Source: an uncultured bacterium
GTDB lineage: Bacteria; Bacillota; Clostridia; Lachnospirales; Lachnospiraceae
Reading direction: 5' to 3'
Length of the DNA: 44,253 nt
Assembly: GCA_905214855.1 (NCBI GenBank)
Contig: CAJMNU010000002.1
Coordinates: 1 to 44,253, forward strand
Part shown: one piece after another, positions 7,789-16,463 of the stretch
How the letters are laid out: the number at the start of each line of letters is the position of its first letter
How positions within the stretch are numbered: position 1 is the stretch's first letter
Notes under the pieces: model-generated
The model's database searches: none
What the model saw: only the letters and a program-made list of their open reading frames with translations
What the model was told of the DNA's origin: nothing
Made by a program: the position numbers and the translations under genes

Positions 7789-9065
7789 CGTTTTCCCCTT
7801 CTTTCTTTCCAAAAGAAATACACTGCATTGCCGGCAAAACCAAGCATCAAAGCGCCCATCAAACACATATAAGATGTCGCTCCTCCCAAAATACCTGCCT
7901 TTCTGACAAAGACAGGAGAGATCAAAACTGCCAGCACAGCAACTGCCACATAGTTTCCAAAAATATATCTTTGCTTTTTCATAATAACCAAAGCATAATA
8001 AAACAGATTCATAAATGCATTCAAAGCTCCACCCAAAATGATCAATATCAGCGGAAATCTACATTCTTCCAATGCATATCGAATATTAGAATACAAAAAT
8101 CCAAGAACTGGAATTCCAAGAAGCCATGCTCCCCCAACAGCCAAAACAGTCAATCCTGAAATGACCATTGCCTGTTTTCCGATCAACTTTAAAAAATAGT
8201 TGTCATCTCCGTCATCCCATGCCATAGACATTCTGGTAAGATATGGTCGTATTACAAATCCTGCCACCAAATTGATAACACTTGTTGGCATAAAGATAGC
8301 ACCATATACTGCCATATCTTTATCCATCATAATATCTTCTATCGCATACTTCGCTGCAGAAAAAATATAGAAATCCAAAACAACAGAAAAAAACAGCAGT
8401 GTATTATCCCGCAATAAACTCCATTGGCGACTCCATTTGGATTTCCAATCAACATTTGACAATACTCGGATCACAGCTGCATCAAATACTACAATCCCTA
8501 CAATCTGGGCTGTCACTGCAACAACACTTGCATTCACCAGATCCCGTGTTACCCAAAGCGTACCTAAAAACGCTGTGACAGACAGAAGTGTTCGAAATGC
8601 ATTTGACTTTCCTGTCAAATATAATCTGCCGCTTCTTTGAAATTCTGCCTCATACGTATCAGCTAACGCATCCAAAACTTTATAACAAACCATCAAAAAC
8701 ACGACCAATGCTTTTTCTCTTGTATATCCCTGAACTCCTACATATATCAGACCAAACAAAAGAGCTGATCCACAGGTCAGGAAACGTAACCTTAAATAGT
8801 CTCCAAAAGAATACTTATAGCTCATATCTGTGATCTGAAATGGTCTTATTCCAAAATATGCAACCATAAACATATGCTGTCCAAATGTGCTGAAAGCAAA
8901 CGTAAACACTCCGCCCTGCTCTTCCCCAACTATCTGTATGACTGCAATACTCAAAATCATAGATGCAAAGGCATAAAGAAAACTTCCAATGATATTCCAG
9001 ATAATATTCCGTTTTTCTATGTTAGTATCTTCACTGCCGATCATCCTGCGTGAAAACTCACCCAT
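7785..9065 (-). CDS. Wzx-like polysaccharide flippase (MOP superfamily)
   Basis: A 426-residue membrane protein with about twelve helices. The N-terminal NIIWNIIGSFLYAFASMILSI is typical of RfbX/Wzx flippases, which move undecaprenyl-diphosphate oligosaccharides to the outer face of the membrane. GGAGAG eight bases before the ATG sets the start. It lies between the cytidylyltransferase and GT2 genes of the same operon. No Wzy-type polymerase is evident nearby, and the operon also holds an ABC-2 export permease, so two export routes appear side by side. The family call is good; the substrate is unknown. Confidence 0.85.
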   Translation of the reverse strand: MGEFSRRMIGSEDTNIEKRNIIWNIIGSFLYAFASMILSIAVIQIVGEEQGGVFTFAFSTFGQHMFMVAYFGIRPFQITDMSYKYSFGDYLRLRFLTCGSALLFGLIYVGVQGYTREKALVVFLMVCYKVLDALADTYEAEFQRSGRLYLTGKSNAFRTLLSVTAFLGTLWVTRDLVNASVVAVTAQIVGIVVFDAAVIRVLSNVDWKSKWSRQWSLLRDNTLLFFSVVLDFYIFSAAKYAIEDIMMDKDMAVYGAIFMPTSVINLVAGFVIRPYLTRMSMAWDDGDDNYFLKLIGKQAMVISGLTVLAVGGAWLLGIPVLGFLYSNIRYALEECRFPLILIILGGALNAFMNLFYYALVIMKKQRYIFGNYVAVAVLAVLISPVFVRKAGILGGATSYMCLMGALMLGFAGNAVYFFWKERRGKR

Positions 9066-9092
9066 TTTTTCTACTCTCCATCTTTTGCATCA

Positions 9093-9860
9093 CTACTTTT
9101 TACTCACACGAAGGCTAAAGTTCGCCTCATAACCTCTAAAATTTAAGATTCTGTCATAGTCTTCGATATAATCCACTTCTGCCCAAAACATCCCATCAAT
9201 TTCTTGTACATAAACAGGCTGTTTTCCTACCATTCCATAGATGATATTCTCCCACCATACCGAATGATCCTGTATCTTGATCCTTCTATTTAGCTCTTCC
9301 ACAAACCATGGCATAAACTTGCCTGAGAAACTGCCAACTCCAATATATTCTCCACTTGTCTCTTCTTCTGGAAGTTCCTTTCCGAACTGTTTGAGGATAC
9401 CATTCTCATATTGAAACTTATAATCTGCCTCTTTTGTCCGACTTCCATCCGCAAACATGACAGGAAATGTATTTTTTAACATTTGTGGACTCTGTCGGTA
9501 TCCCAAAATAAAATCAACCAACTTCTCTTCCAAATAGACATCGCCATTCATGATCACAGTATCCTCTTCTCCCTGTAGGAATTCCTGAGCAAACCATGCT
9601 GATGCAATGCTATTGGTCACATCAAAAAACGGATTATAATAGTAAGAAACATTCTGATAAGGACGAAGCACTTCCTTGATCACTTCTGCACGATACCCCA
9701 AAACCAGTGCGATCTTTGAAATTCCTTTCTTTTGCAATGTTTCTATTGTATGTTGGATTAATTTTTTATCTCCTCCAATGTCCACTGTACATTTAGGATT
9801 TCCTGACAAATAACGGCTGATACGAGTTCCCCGACCTGCAGCCAATATCAATACTCTCAT
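9093..9860 (-). CDS. LicC/PntC-like cytidylyltransferase
   Basis: A 255-residue nucleotidyltransferase. The NTP-binding motif LAAGRGTR is at residues 6-13, VIMNGDVYLE holds the metal-binding Asp 107, and NPFFDVTNSIASAW (about 76-89) is the choline/phosphonate-binding region seen in LicC and PntC enzymes. The C-terminal EVDYIEDYDR segment gives the second metal site. LicC makes CDP-choline and PntC makes CMP-2-aminoethylphosphonate. The preceding gene is a 2-aminoethylphosphonate-type transaminase that overlaps it by four bases (ATGA), which favours a PntC-like role. AAAGGG lies before the start. Nucleotide and substrate specificity are inferred from context. Confidence 0.78.
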   Translation of the reverse strand: MRVLILAAGRGTRISRYLSGNPKCTVDIGGDKKLIQHTIETLQKKGISKIALVLGYRAEVIKEVLRPYQNVSYYYNPFFDVTNSIASAWFAQEFLQGEEDTVIMNGDVYLEEKLVDFILGYRQSPQMLKNTFPVMFADGSRTKEADYKFQYENGILKQFGKELPEEETSGEYIGVGSFSGKFMPWFVEELNRRIKIQDHSVWWENIIYGMVGKQPVYVQEIDGMFWAEVDYIEDYDRILNFRGYEANFSLRVSKK

Positions 9861-10939
9861 ACTTTTCCCTTTCTTACTATATCCTTTAAGGCTTCTGTCA
9901 ATCTGGTATTCTCCTGTTCTGTAAGGTTTCCGATATGTCCTACCCGAAAAATCTTATTTTTTAAATCTCCTCCATTTGGACAAACCCAGATCTGATACTC
10001 TTCTTTCAATCTCATACATATGTCATATGCATTTAGTGCCTCTGGCTGCAATGGAGTCAATGTATTGGAAAGAGACTCTGAGACAATGTGAAACGGAAGA
10101 CCTTGGATTTTTTCTCTAAAATCTCTTGCTATAGAATGCACTCTTTCAATCTGTGCATTCACCCCCATCTCTTCTATCTCACACAATCTGTTATGGATCT
10201 GCAAGAGTGTCCCTACTGCTGGTGTAAAAGGAGTCTGCCCTCTTTCTCCATCTTCTAAAGCCCTTTTCAAATTCAAATACATTCCTTTTGCATGACTGTT
10301 CTTTGCCCGTACAAGTGCCTCCTCAGACAACACCAGAAATGAGATACCTGGTGGGCAGGCAAGCGCTTTCTGAGAAGCTGCAATCATGACCTGTACTCCC
10401 AGTTTTTCCATAGAAAAAGGATCAGCAAGAAATGAACTGATTGCATCTACAACCAAAAAAATATGATTTCTCTTACAAAAATCAGCGATCAAGTCCATGT
10501 CATAAAGAACACCCGTAGAGGTCTCATGTGCATTCACTAAAAATCCAGTATATCCCTGATCTTCAAACGGATCCAGCATCTCTTTTGTAATATTCTTCCC
10601 AACAGGCACATGAAGCTGTACAAATGGAATCTCATAAATCTCACAGAGTTCCACAAACCGCTGACCAAAACTTCCCCCATTGACCACCAGTACTCTGTCT
10701 TTTGCAGAAAACATATTCATCACAGCAGCCTCCATCGCTGCTGTCCCTGAACCAGTCAAGAAGACTGCCCGTGCAGTCTGCCCTGCATCTGACAGTTTCT
10801 TTATCATCCTTTCATTCTCCCGCATAATCTCTGAGAATTCGGATGTTCTAAAATATGGGATCTCTTCTGCCCCGATCCTGCGGATCTCTTCTTCCATCTG
10901 TACCGGTCCTACCGTAAAATTAATCAGATGTTTTTTCAT
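9857..10939 (-). CDS. class V aminotransferase, 2-aminoethylphosphonate-pyruvate transaminase-like
   Basis: A 360-residue PLP enzyme. NFTVGPVQM opens the fold-type I class V pattern, LTGSGTAAMEAAV binds the phosphate of PLP, VDAISSF holds the Asp (165) that pairs with the pyridine nitrogen, and AASQKAL carries the Schiff-base Lys 191. These fit PhnW/PntB-type transaminases linking phosphonoacetaldehyde and 2-aminoethylphosphonate, though serine-glyoxylate and related enzymes share them. The ATG at 10939 is chosen because GAGG lies upstream; it overlaps licD by 20 bases. Placed between licD and a cytidylyltransferase, it probably runs toward 2-aminoethylphosphonate. No PEP mutase or phosphonopyruvate decarboxylase is in the window, which is the main gap in this reading. 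Confidence 0.75.
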   Translation of the reverse strand: MKKHLINFTVGPVQMEEEIRRIGAEEIPYFRTSEFSEIMRENERMIKKLSDAGQTARAVFLTGSGTAAMEAAVMNMFSAKDRVLVVNGGSFGQRFVELCEIYEIPFVQLHVPVGKNITKEMLDPFEDQGYTGFLVNAHETSTGVLYDMDLIADFCKRNHIFLVVDAISSFLADPFSMEKLGVQVMIAASQKALACPPGISFLVLSEEALVRAKNSHAKGMYLNLKRALEDGERGQTPFTPAVGTLLQIHNRLCEIEEMGVNAQIERVHSIARDFREKIQGLPFHIVSESLSNTLTPLQPEALNAYDICMRLKEEYQIWVCPNGGDLKNKIFRVGHIGNLTEQENTRLTEALKDIVRKGKV

Positions 10940-11786
10940 CTTCTCCCTCAAATTTTAATCTATACGGAAAATGAGTTTTTCTATTTTCCACATCTGGCAA
11001 TGTCATATAATCTCCATATTGATTCGTCAGATTTTCTTCCAGATTCTGAACAAAATTCAGCCATGTGTCCTCAAACTGCAGCTTTCTGAGCGGATACATT
11101 TTAGTTTTATCGATCACATTCCAAAATGGGTTTGTATCCGGCAAAAATGCCATTCTTCTTGTCTTCTTTCCCTCATATCGCCGACAGACACTCTCACAAT
11201 GTGCCCTAAATAACGCTGGTCTGATATGCAGTGCTTTCAAAGTATGATGTACCACACCACAGATTGCCCAGATCACCTGTGCTTTCCAGCCTTTTTGAAA
11301 CAGATATGGTTTTGGGACACAGGAAAGCACCAGCATTTTGCTCCAAAACCATGCTTCCCATGCCTGTCTTTTATATGCCTTTTCATCATCTGCAACATTA
11401 TCCAGTACATACAGATCCAAAAAAATCCCAAATGGACAGTTCAGATCCTTTAATGGACGTTCCTGAAATACAGTATCACACTTACAAAAACGTGTCGTCA
11501 TCAGTGGATACTGTTCATTTGTCTTATTATTAAGAATATAATACTTATCCTTCCACTCACAGCGTATGATCCGTATAAACTTTTCAAAATCTTTTCTTGG
11601 CATCGCCAGATCAATATCATCATCCCAAGGGATAAATCCTCCATGGCGTATTGCTCCGATACCAGTTCCAGCAATTCCGAAATATTCTAATTTATGTGTA
11701 TCACAAATTTTTATAAAATCTTTCAACATAGACAGTTCTTCTCTATGCAGCCGTTCCAATACTTCTTCCTCATAAAATTCAGGCAT
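10920..11786 (-). CDS. LicD family phosphotransferase
   Basis: A LicD/FKTN-type nucleotidyltransferase-fold enzyme that transfers a phospho-substituent (phosphocholine in LicD proper) from a CDP/CMP donor to a glycan. The signature GIAGTGIGAIRHGGFIPWDD, followed at once by DIDLAMPRKDFEKF, is clear at about residues 36-68; the DxD pair in it binds metal. I prefer the ATG at 11786, which has AAGGGA upstream and gives 288 residues; an ATG at 11819 is in frame but lacks a ribosome site. It heads the three-gene block with the transaminase and cytidylyltransferase, so it is the likely final transferase of that decoration. The transferred group is inferred. Confidence 0.83.
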   Translation of the reverse strand: MPEFYEEEVLERLHREELSMLKDFIKICDTHKLEYFGIAGTGIGAIRHGGFIPWDDDIDLAMPRKDFEKFIRIIRCEWKDKYYILNNKTNEQYPLMTTRFCKCDTVFQERPLKDLNCPFGIFLDLYVLDNVADDEKAYKRQAWEAWFWSKMLVLSCVPKPYLFQKGWKAQVIWAICGVVHHTLKALHIRPALFRAHCESVCRRYEGKKTRRMAFLPDTNPFWNVIDKTKMYPLRKLQFEDTWLNFVQNLEENLTNQYGDYMTLPDVENRKTHFPYRLKFEGEDEKTSD

Positions 11787-11886
11787 CTCTATTCCCTTTT
11801 CACTTTCTTTACTTTGCATTTTTCTGTTACTTGTGAAATACCATGTTATAGTCTGGGTATTTTTATCTGGTCATAGTTCGTTTATC

Positions 11887-11960
11887 ATTCTTTATGTCAT
11901 TCTTTTTCAACTTAATCTTTAATTATTCTTTATGGTCATTCTTTATAATTATTCTTTATA
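11887..11960. repeat. imperfect 12-13 base tandem repeats
   Basis: The 9-mer ATTCTTTAT recurs at 11887, 11925, 11938 and 11951, with a variant at 11899. The last three are exactly 13 bases apart. The block lies between the glf stop and licD start, and on the minus strand reads as repeated ATAAAGAAT. Its role is unknown; repeat-number change would alter the glf-licD spacing. Confidence 0.6.
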
Positions 11961-11979
11961 GCCATTTCTTTGGATTCTA

Positions 11980-13083
11980 TTACATGATCTCTCTGACTGC
12001 CTTCAAAGCAGATGCGATCACCTTATCCATGTCATAATATTTATATTCTGCCAAACGTCCTCCAAAAATAACCTTCTTTTCTTCCATTTTAGCAAGATCA
12101 GCATATTTTTGGTATAAAACCTGATTTTTCTCATCATTGACAGGATAATAGGGTTCCATCCCCTCTTCCCATACTGCAGGATATTCTCTAGTGATCACTG
12201 TTTTAGGCTGTGTTCCAAATTCAAAATGTTTATGTTCAATGACCCTAGTATAGGGCACTTCTCGTTCTGTATAATTCACTACAGCAACACCCTGATAATT
12301 CTCCACATCCAATACCTCTGTCTCAAAGCAAAGACTTCTATACTCCAACTTGCCAAAACAATATCCAAAATAGGCATCCATCATCCCAGTATACACAACT
12401 ATATCTGCCAGACTATCAAGATGTGCTTTTTCTTTCAGATAATCTGTATTCAGACGGACTTCACATCCCTCAAATAATTTATCGATCAGAAGATTATAAC
12501 CTCCGATCGGAATGCCCTGATATAAGTCATTAAAATAATTATTGTCATATGTAAAACGGACAGGAAGCCGTTTGATAATAAAACTTGGCAGCTCTTTACA
12601 ATCCCTTCCCCACTGTTTTTCTGTATAACCTTTCACTAGTTTTTCATAGATATCCGTTCCCACCAGACTGATCGCCTGTTCCTCCAAATTGCGAGGTTCT
12701 CCTTTAATAATAGATCGCTGTTTATCAATGATCTCTTTTGCCTCGTCAGGGGTGGAGATTCCCCACATTTTACTGAATGTATTCATATTAAAAGGCATAT
12801 TATACATCTGCCCTTTAAAGTTTGCCACTGGACTGTTTGTATAACGATTAAACTCTACCAATTTATTGACATAATTCCACACTTCTTTATCACTGGTATG
12901 AAAAATATGTGCTCCATATTTATGAACATGAATTCCCTCCATGTCTTCACAGTAGATATTTCCTCCCAAATGATCTCTTTTCTCTACAACCAGACATGTT
13001 TTTCCCCGCATAACAGCTTCATGTGCGATCACACCAGAAAACAGCCCTGCTCCCACTAGGAGATAATCGTACTTTTTTTCCAT
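11980..13083 (-). CDS. glf: UDP-galactopyranose mutase
   Basis: A flavoenzyme that interconverts UDP-galactopyranose and UDP-galactofuranose in the cytoplasm. The 367-residue length is standard. It opens with an FAD-binding Rossmann motif (LLVGAGLFSGVIAHEA), followed by VVEKRDHLGGNIY, then HKYGAHIFHTSDKEVW, which is diagnostic for the family, and NFKGQMYNMPFNM. A later GRLAEYKYYDMD segment binds flavin near the C-terminus. It is the first gene of the polysaccharide operon, 37 bases after a near-consensus promoter, with GGAAAGGA before the ATG. It implies a galactofuranose-containing surface glycan. Confidence 0.96.
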   Translation of the reverse strand: MEKKYDYLLVGAGLFSGVIAHEAVMRGKTCLVVEKRDHLGGNIYCEDMEGIHVHKYGAHIFHTSDKEVWNYVNKLVEFNRYTNSPVANFKGQMYNMPFNMNTFSKMWGISTPDEAKEIIDKQRSIIKGEPRNLEEQAISLVGTDIYEKLVKGYTEKQWGRDCKELPSFIIKRLPVRFTYDNNYFNDLYQGIPIGGYNLLIDKLFEGCEVRLNTDYLKEKAHLDSLADIVVYTGMMDAYFGYCFGKLEYRSLCFETEVLDVENYQGVAVVNYTEREVPYTRVIEHKHFEFGTQPKTVITREYPAVWEEGMEPYYPVNDEKNQVLYQKYADLAKMEEKKVIFGGRLAEYKYYDMDKVIASALKAVREIM

Positions 13084-13119
13084 TCTTTTCTATCCTTTCC
13101 GCATACCATAATTACTGTC

Positions 13120-13149
13120 ATTATACTCTGCTTTCTATATGCTTGTCAA
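13120..13149 (-). promoter_or_regulatory. sigma-A promoter of the polysaccharide operon
   Basis: On the minus strand TTGACA (13149-13144) and TATAAT (13125-13120) are separated by 18 bases, both full consensus. It lies 37 bases before glf and after the terminator of the MFS gene, so it defines the operon's 5' end. Confidence 0.75.
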
Positions 13150-13182
13150 ATATACCAGTCATCCTCAAAAACTCTTTTTCCT

Positions 13183-13225
13183 CAAAAAAAACATTCCAAA
13201 ACAGTGCAAAACTGCTTTGGAATGC
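13183..13225 (-). terminator. rho-independent terminator of the MFS gene
   Basis: CATTCCAAA (13192-13200) pairs with TTTGGAATG (13216-13224), with an added CAG/CTG pair inside. On the minus strand the stem is followed by eight T residues. It separates the MFS gene from the polysaccharide operon. Confidence 0.85.
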
Positions 13226-13258
13226 TAATATGTACTATTATATCCTTAAAAGGATCAT

Positions 13259-14551
13259 TTACTTATCAGATTCTTGTGAAAGGCTGCGAATTTCTTTGCG
13301 ATGATAAGAAACAAAACTGAATAATCCTCCCATCATCCCTGTACCTAAAAACATCACTGCCATTCCACTTCCTTTTCCACTTCCAACTGCCAAATGCAGA
13401 ATTTGTGCCATAAGGTGTTCTGACATCATGAATGGTTCAAAAACATATTCAGCAAGGAAACCTCCCAACAAAATCCCAATTGGGATTGATGCAAATTGTA
13501 ATGCATTTTTGACAGCAAAAATCCTTCCCTGAATATTTTTCGGAACTTGCTGATATAAAATAACGGATTGTCCGGCATTGATAAATGGAATAGGCACACT
13601 GGCAAAAAATCCTGCAAGTGACCAAAAGATCACATTTCTTCCCAATCCCATTGTAATATCGCCAAGAACAAAAGAAAACATCGCTGAAAAATAAATCATC
13701 TTTCTGCAATCTACTTTGATTTTTCCTGTTGAGACAATAACTCCCCCTATAATGCCTCCAATTCCCATCATAGTATTGATCATTCCAAGGGCAACTGTAT
13801 CGTTACCACTTCTTGCTAAGATCATAGGAGATAAAATATTCTCATATGTGAGTCTCGAAAAGAAATTCAGTACAGTCATAGTAAGAATGATCGTAAAAAT
13901 TACAGTATGTCCTTTTAAATACTGAAATCCCTCCGCACATCCTGCAAATGCAGACTTTCTTTTCGTTTTTTCTATTTTTTCTTCAGGAATCTTCAAAACA
14001 AATAATAGTACGAAAAATGCACATATAAAACTGATCAAATCGATTGCCAAAATACATGACAAACCTGCAAAAGCATATAAAGATGCTGCAAGGATTGGTG
14101 ATAACATGGATACCAGATTATTAGAAAATGAATTCATCCCACTGACTTGTGCCAGTTTCTCTTTTGGAACGATCTTTCCAATCGCCACTGAAAAAGCAGG
14201 TCCCTGAAATGCATTCATACATCCTATGACAAAATTGATCAGATAAATATGCCATATCATAAGCATATTTCCAGCTCCAAGCAAAAACACAATTGCGGAA
14301 CAAATTGCTGCAATGCTGTCAGAAGCCAGCATAATTTTCTTCTTGTTATGACAATCCACAAATGTCCCAGCAAATAAACTTACGATGACATACGGGACAT
14401 AGTTGAAAAATGACATTAAAGATACTGTCATGGCAGAGCCTTTTTGCTCATACATCCACAGTACCAATGCAAAGCTAGTCATGGCACTTCCCAATTGGGA
14501 AAGTGCCTGACTCAGCCAAAATATAAGATATCTTTTAAAATTGTGGTTCAT
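13259..14551 (-). CDS. MFS efflux transporter (DHA3 / macrolide-efflux-like)
   Basis: A 430-residue, twelve-helix major facilitator protein. The opening FWLSQALSQLGSAMTSFALV and the loop-2 motif LFAGTFVDCHNKKKIMLASD resemble the DHA3 drug-proton antiporters that include the Mef macrolide pumps. A second signature, GFFASVPIPFINAGQSVI, lies near helix 9-10. GGGAGG eight bases before the ATG sets the start. Its 200-base leader holds a possible 21-codon peptide and a perfect 11-base inverted repeat, which may regulate it. The substrate cannot be told; drug export is the usual family role. Confidence 0.82.
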   Translation of the reverse strand: MNHNFKRYLIFWLSQALSQLGSAMTSFALVLWMYEQKGSAMTVSLMSFFNYVPYVIVSLFAGTFVDCHNKKKIMLASDSIAAICSAIVFLLGAGNMLMIWHIYLINFVIGCMNAFQGPAFSVAIGKIVPKEKLAQVSGMNSFSNNLVSMLSPILAASLYAFAGLSCILAIDLISFICAFFVLLFVLKIPEEKIEKTKRKSAFAGCAEGFQYLKGHTVIFTIILTMTVLNFFSRLTYENILSPMILARSGNDTVALGMINTMMGIGGIIGGVIVSTGKIKVDCRKMIYFSAMFSFVLGDITMGLGRNVIFWSLAGFFASVPIPFINAGQSVILYQQVPKNIQGRIFAVKNALQFASIPIGILLGGFLAEYVFEPFMMSEHLMAQILHLAVGSGKGSGMAVMFLGTGMMGGLFSFVSYHRKEIRSLSQESDK

Positions 14552-14632
14552 TGAATTTCCTCCCTATGGTTTGGTTTTCGTTTTATTTTCCTTCCATAAG
14601 TACAAAATCCAACGTGGATGACTTTTCTTTAT

Positions 14633-14673
14633 CTCTGTACAAGTGTCATCCCAACATCAGATCTTGTACAGAG
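14633..14673 (-). promoter_or_regulatory. strong hairpin in the leader of the MFS gene
   Basis: CTCTGTACAAG (14663-14673 on the minus strand) and CTTGTACAGAG (14633-14643) form a perfect 11-base stem with a 19-base loop. No T-tract follows on either strand, so it is not an ordinary terminator. A competing pair, GGGATGAC in the loop with GTCATCC downstream (about 14618-14626), would break it. This is the kind of mutually exclusive folding seen in attenuators, but function is inferred. Confidence 0.5.
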
Positions 14674-14711
14674 TAATACATCCAATTTAACCACTCTATG
14701 ACACACGTCAT
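14646..14711 (-). CDS. possible 21-residue leader peptide upstream of the MFS gene
   Basis: AUG at 14711 is preceded by AGGAG at a tight spacing of about three bases. The peptide reads MTCVIEWLNW then MYYSVQDLMLG and stops inside the loop of the hairpin at 14633-14673; its last third covers the first arm of that stem. Ribosome stalling here would free the second arm. The short spacing and the absence of similarity to known erm or mef leader peptides keep confidence low. Confidence 0.3.
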   Translation of the reverse strand: MTCVIEWLNWMYYSVQDLMLG

Positions 14712-14750
14712 CTTCTCCTATACTTCCTCTTTCACACTCAAATACAATTT

Positions 14751-16418
14751 TTAATAGAATAACCTGTTTACTGCACTGAAAATTCCACGGATAGAAGCTC
14801 TTGTGATATTGGAACTGATACCAACACCATATGTTGTTCTTCCATCATTTTTATCCATCAGATGAATATAAGATGCTGCCTGCGCACCGGAACCTGCTGT
14901 CATAGCATGTTCATTGTAGTCCATAACCTTAATCTCAATGCCAAGTACATCTTCCAAACCTCTCTGTACCGCATCAATAGGTCCATTTCCAACACCCTCA
15001 AATACTTTTTCCATACCATGATCTGTATATGTCACAGTAGCCACTGTTGCATAAGTTCCATCCTCACACTCACGGTCTGTAATCTGACATTTTCTAAAGT
15101 GAAGAGGTTCTTTTCTTTCCAGATATTCTGCTTTAAACTGTTCCATAATCTGTTCTGGAGCAACTTCTCCCTGTTTTTCAGCAATTTTTTGGATAATATC
15201 GGCAAACTCTTTGTGCATACCCTTTGGCAGCTTAAATCCATAGAAGGTATCCATAACAAAGGCTACACCACCCTTACCGGACTGGCTGTTAATACGGACA
15301 ATCGGCTCATACTGTCTTCCCACATCTGACGGATCAATCGGAAGATATGGTACTTCCCAATATTCGCTCTTTCTCTCATGCATTGCCTGCATTCCTTTAT
15401 TGATTGCATCCTGATGAGAACCAGAAAAAGCAGTAAACACCAATTTACCAGCATATGGATGTCTTGGATGAATATCCATCTTACAGCATCTTTCATATAT
15501 CTCAATAATCTCATTGATATTTTCCAAATTCAGTTCTGGATTGATTCCTTGTGAGAACATATTATAAGCGACTGTCAAAATATCTACATTTCCTGTGCGC
15601 TCTCCATTTCCAAATAATGTTCCCTCTACACGATCTGCTCCAGCCAAAAGAGCCTGTTCTGTTGCTGCAATTCCTGTTCCACGATCATTATGCGGATGAA
15701 TACTTAAAATAATGCTGTCACGATCTTTAAAATGTTTATTCATCCATTCGATCTGATCTGCGTATACATTTGGAGTTGTCATCTCTACCGTTGCCGGAAG
15801 ATTGATGATCATTTTATGGTCTGGAGTAGCTCCCCATGTCTCCTGAACTGCTGTGCATATCTCTAATGCATACTCTAACTCTGTTCCTGTAAAACTCTCT
15901 GGGGAATATTCCAAAATGATCTCTCCTGAGAAGTCCTTGACCATCTCTTTGACCATCTTAGTTCCCTCTACAGCAATCTCTTTGATCTCTTCTTTATTTT
16001 TGTGGAACACAACGTCTCTTTGAAGAACAGAAGTTGAGTTATAAATATGTACCACAGCCTTTTTTACTCCCTGAAGAGCTTCAAATGTTCTTTTGATCAA
16101 ATGTTCACGACACTGAACCAATACCTGAACAACCACATCATCTGGAATCAGTCTGCGTTCTACCAGCTGTCTGAGAAAATCGTACTCAATCTGAGATGCT
16201 GCAGGAAATCCCACTTCAATCTCCTTAAAGCCCAATTTTATAAGAAGTTTGAACATCTCAATCTTCTCTTCCACTACCATTGGTTCTACCAACGCCTGAT
16301 TACCGTCTCTCAGATCCACGCTGCACCATGTTGGCGCTTTCTGGATCTCCTTATTTGGCCACTCACGTTCTGGATAATCTACCACTGGTACTCTCTTATA
16401 TCTTTTATAATTTAACAT
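14751..16418 (-). CDS. leuA: 2-isopropylmalate synthase (long form)
   Basis: Condenses acetyl-CoA with 2-ketoisovalerate, the first committed step of leucine synthesis. The opening YPEREWPNKEIQKAPTWCSV and VDLRDGNQALVEPM (about residues 20-50) are typical of the longer LeuA type found in actinobacteria and many clostridia. The HxH metal motif is SIHPHNDRGTG, and NGERTGNVDI follows. The C-terminal 130 residues form the leucine-binding regulatory domain (YTDHGMEKVFEGVGNGPIDA). The ATG at 16418 has GGGAGG seven bases upstream and gives 555 residues. No other leu gene is nearby. No T-box leader is visible; the upstream region holds a promoter and a 55-codon frame. Confidence 0.96.
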   Translation of the reverse strand: MLNYKRYKRVPVVDYPEREWPNKEIQKAPTWCSVDLRDGNQALVEPMVVEEKIEMFKLLIKLGFKEIEVGFPAASQIEYDFLRQLVERRLIPDDVVVQVLVQCREHLIKRTFEALQGVKKAVVHIYNSTSVLQRDVVFHKNKEEIKEIAVEGTKMVKEMVKDFSGEIILEYSPESFTGTELEYALEICTAVQETWGATPDHKMIINLPATVEMTTPNVYADQIEWMNKHFKDRDSIILSIHPHNDRGTGIAATEQALLAGADRVEGTLFGNGERTGNVDILTVAYNMFSQGINPELNLENINEIIEIYERCCKMDIHPRHPYAGKLVFTAFSGSHQDAINKGMQAMHERKSEYWEVPYLPIDPSDVGRQYEPIVRINSQSGKGGVAFVMDTFYGFKLPKGMHKEFADIIQKIAEKQGEVAPEQIMEQFKAEYLERKEPLHFRKCQITDRECEDGTYATVATVTYTDHGMEKVFEGVGNGPIDAVQRGLEDVLGIEIKVMDYNEHAMTAGSGAQAASYIHLMDKNDGRTTYGVGISSNITRASIRGIFSAVNRLFY

Positions 16419-16463
16419 ATTTTTTCCTCCCATTTCGTTTATGTATCTGCCGTTTTTTGTCCT

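Noticed and set aside
14697..14710. ATGAC-ACAC-GTCAT dyad as an operator
   Set aside because: It overlaps the possible leader-peptide start and has no adjacent promoter boxes; it is more simply part of the leader fold.
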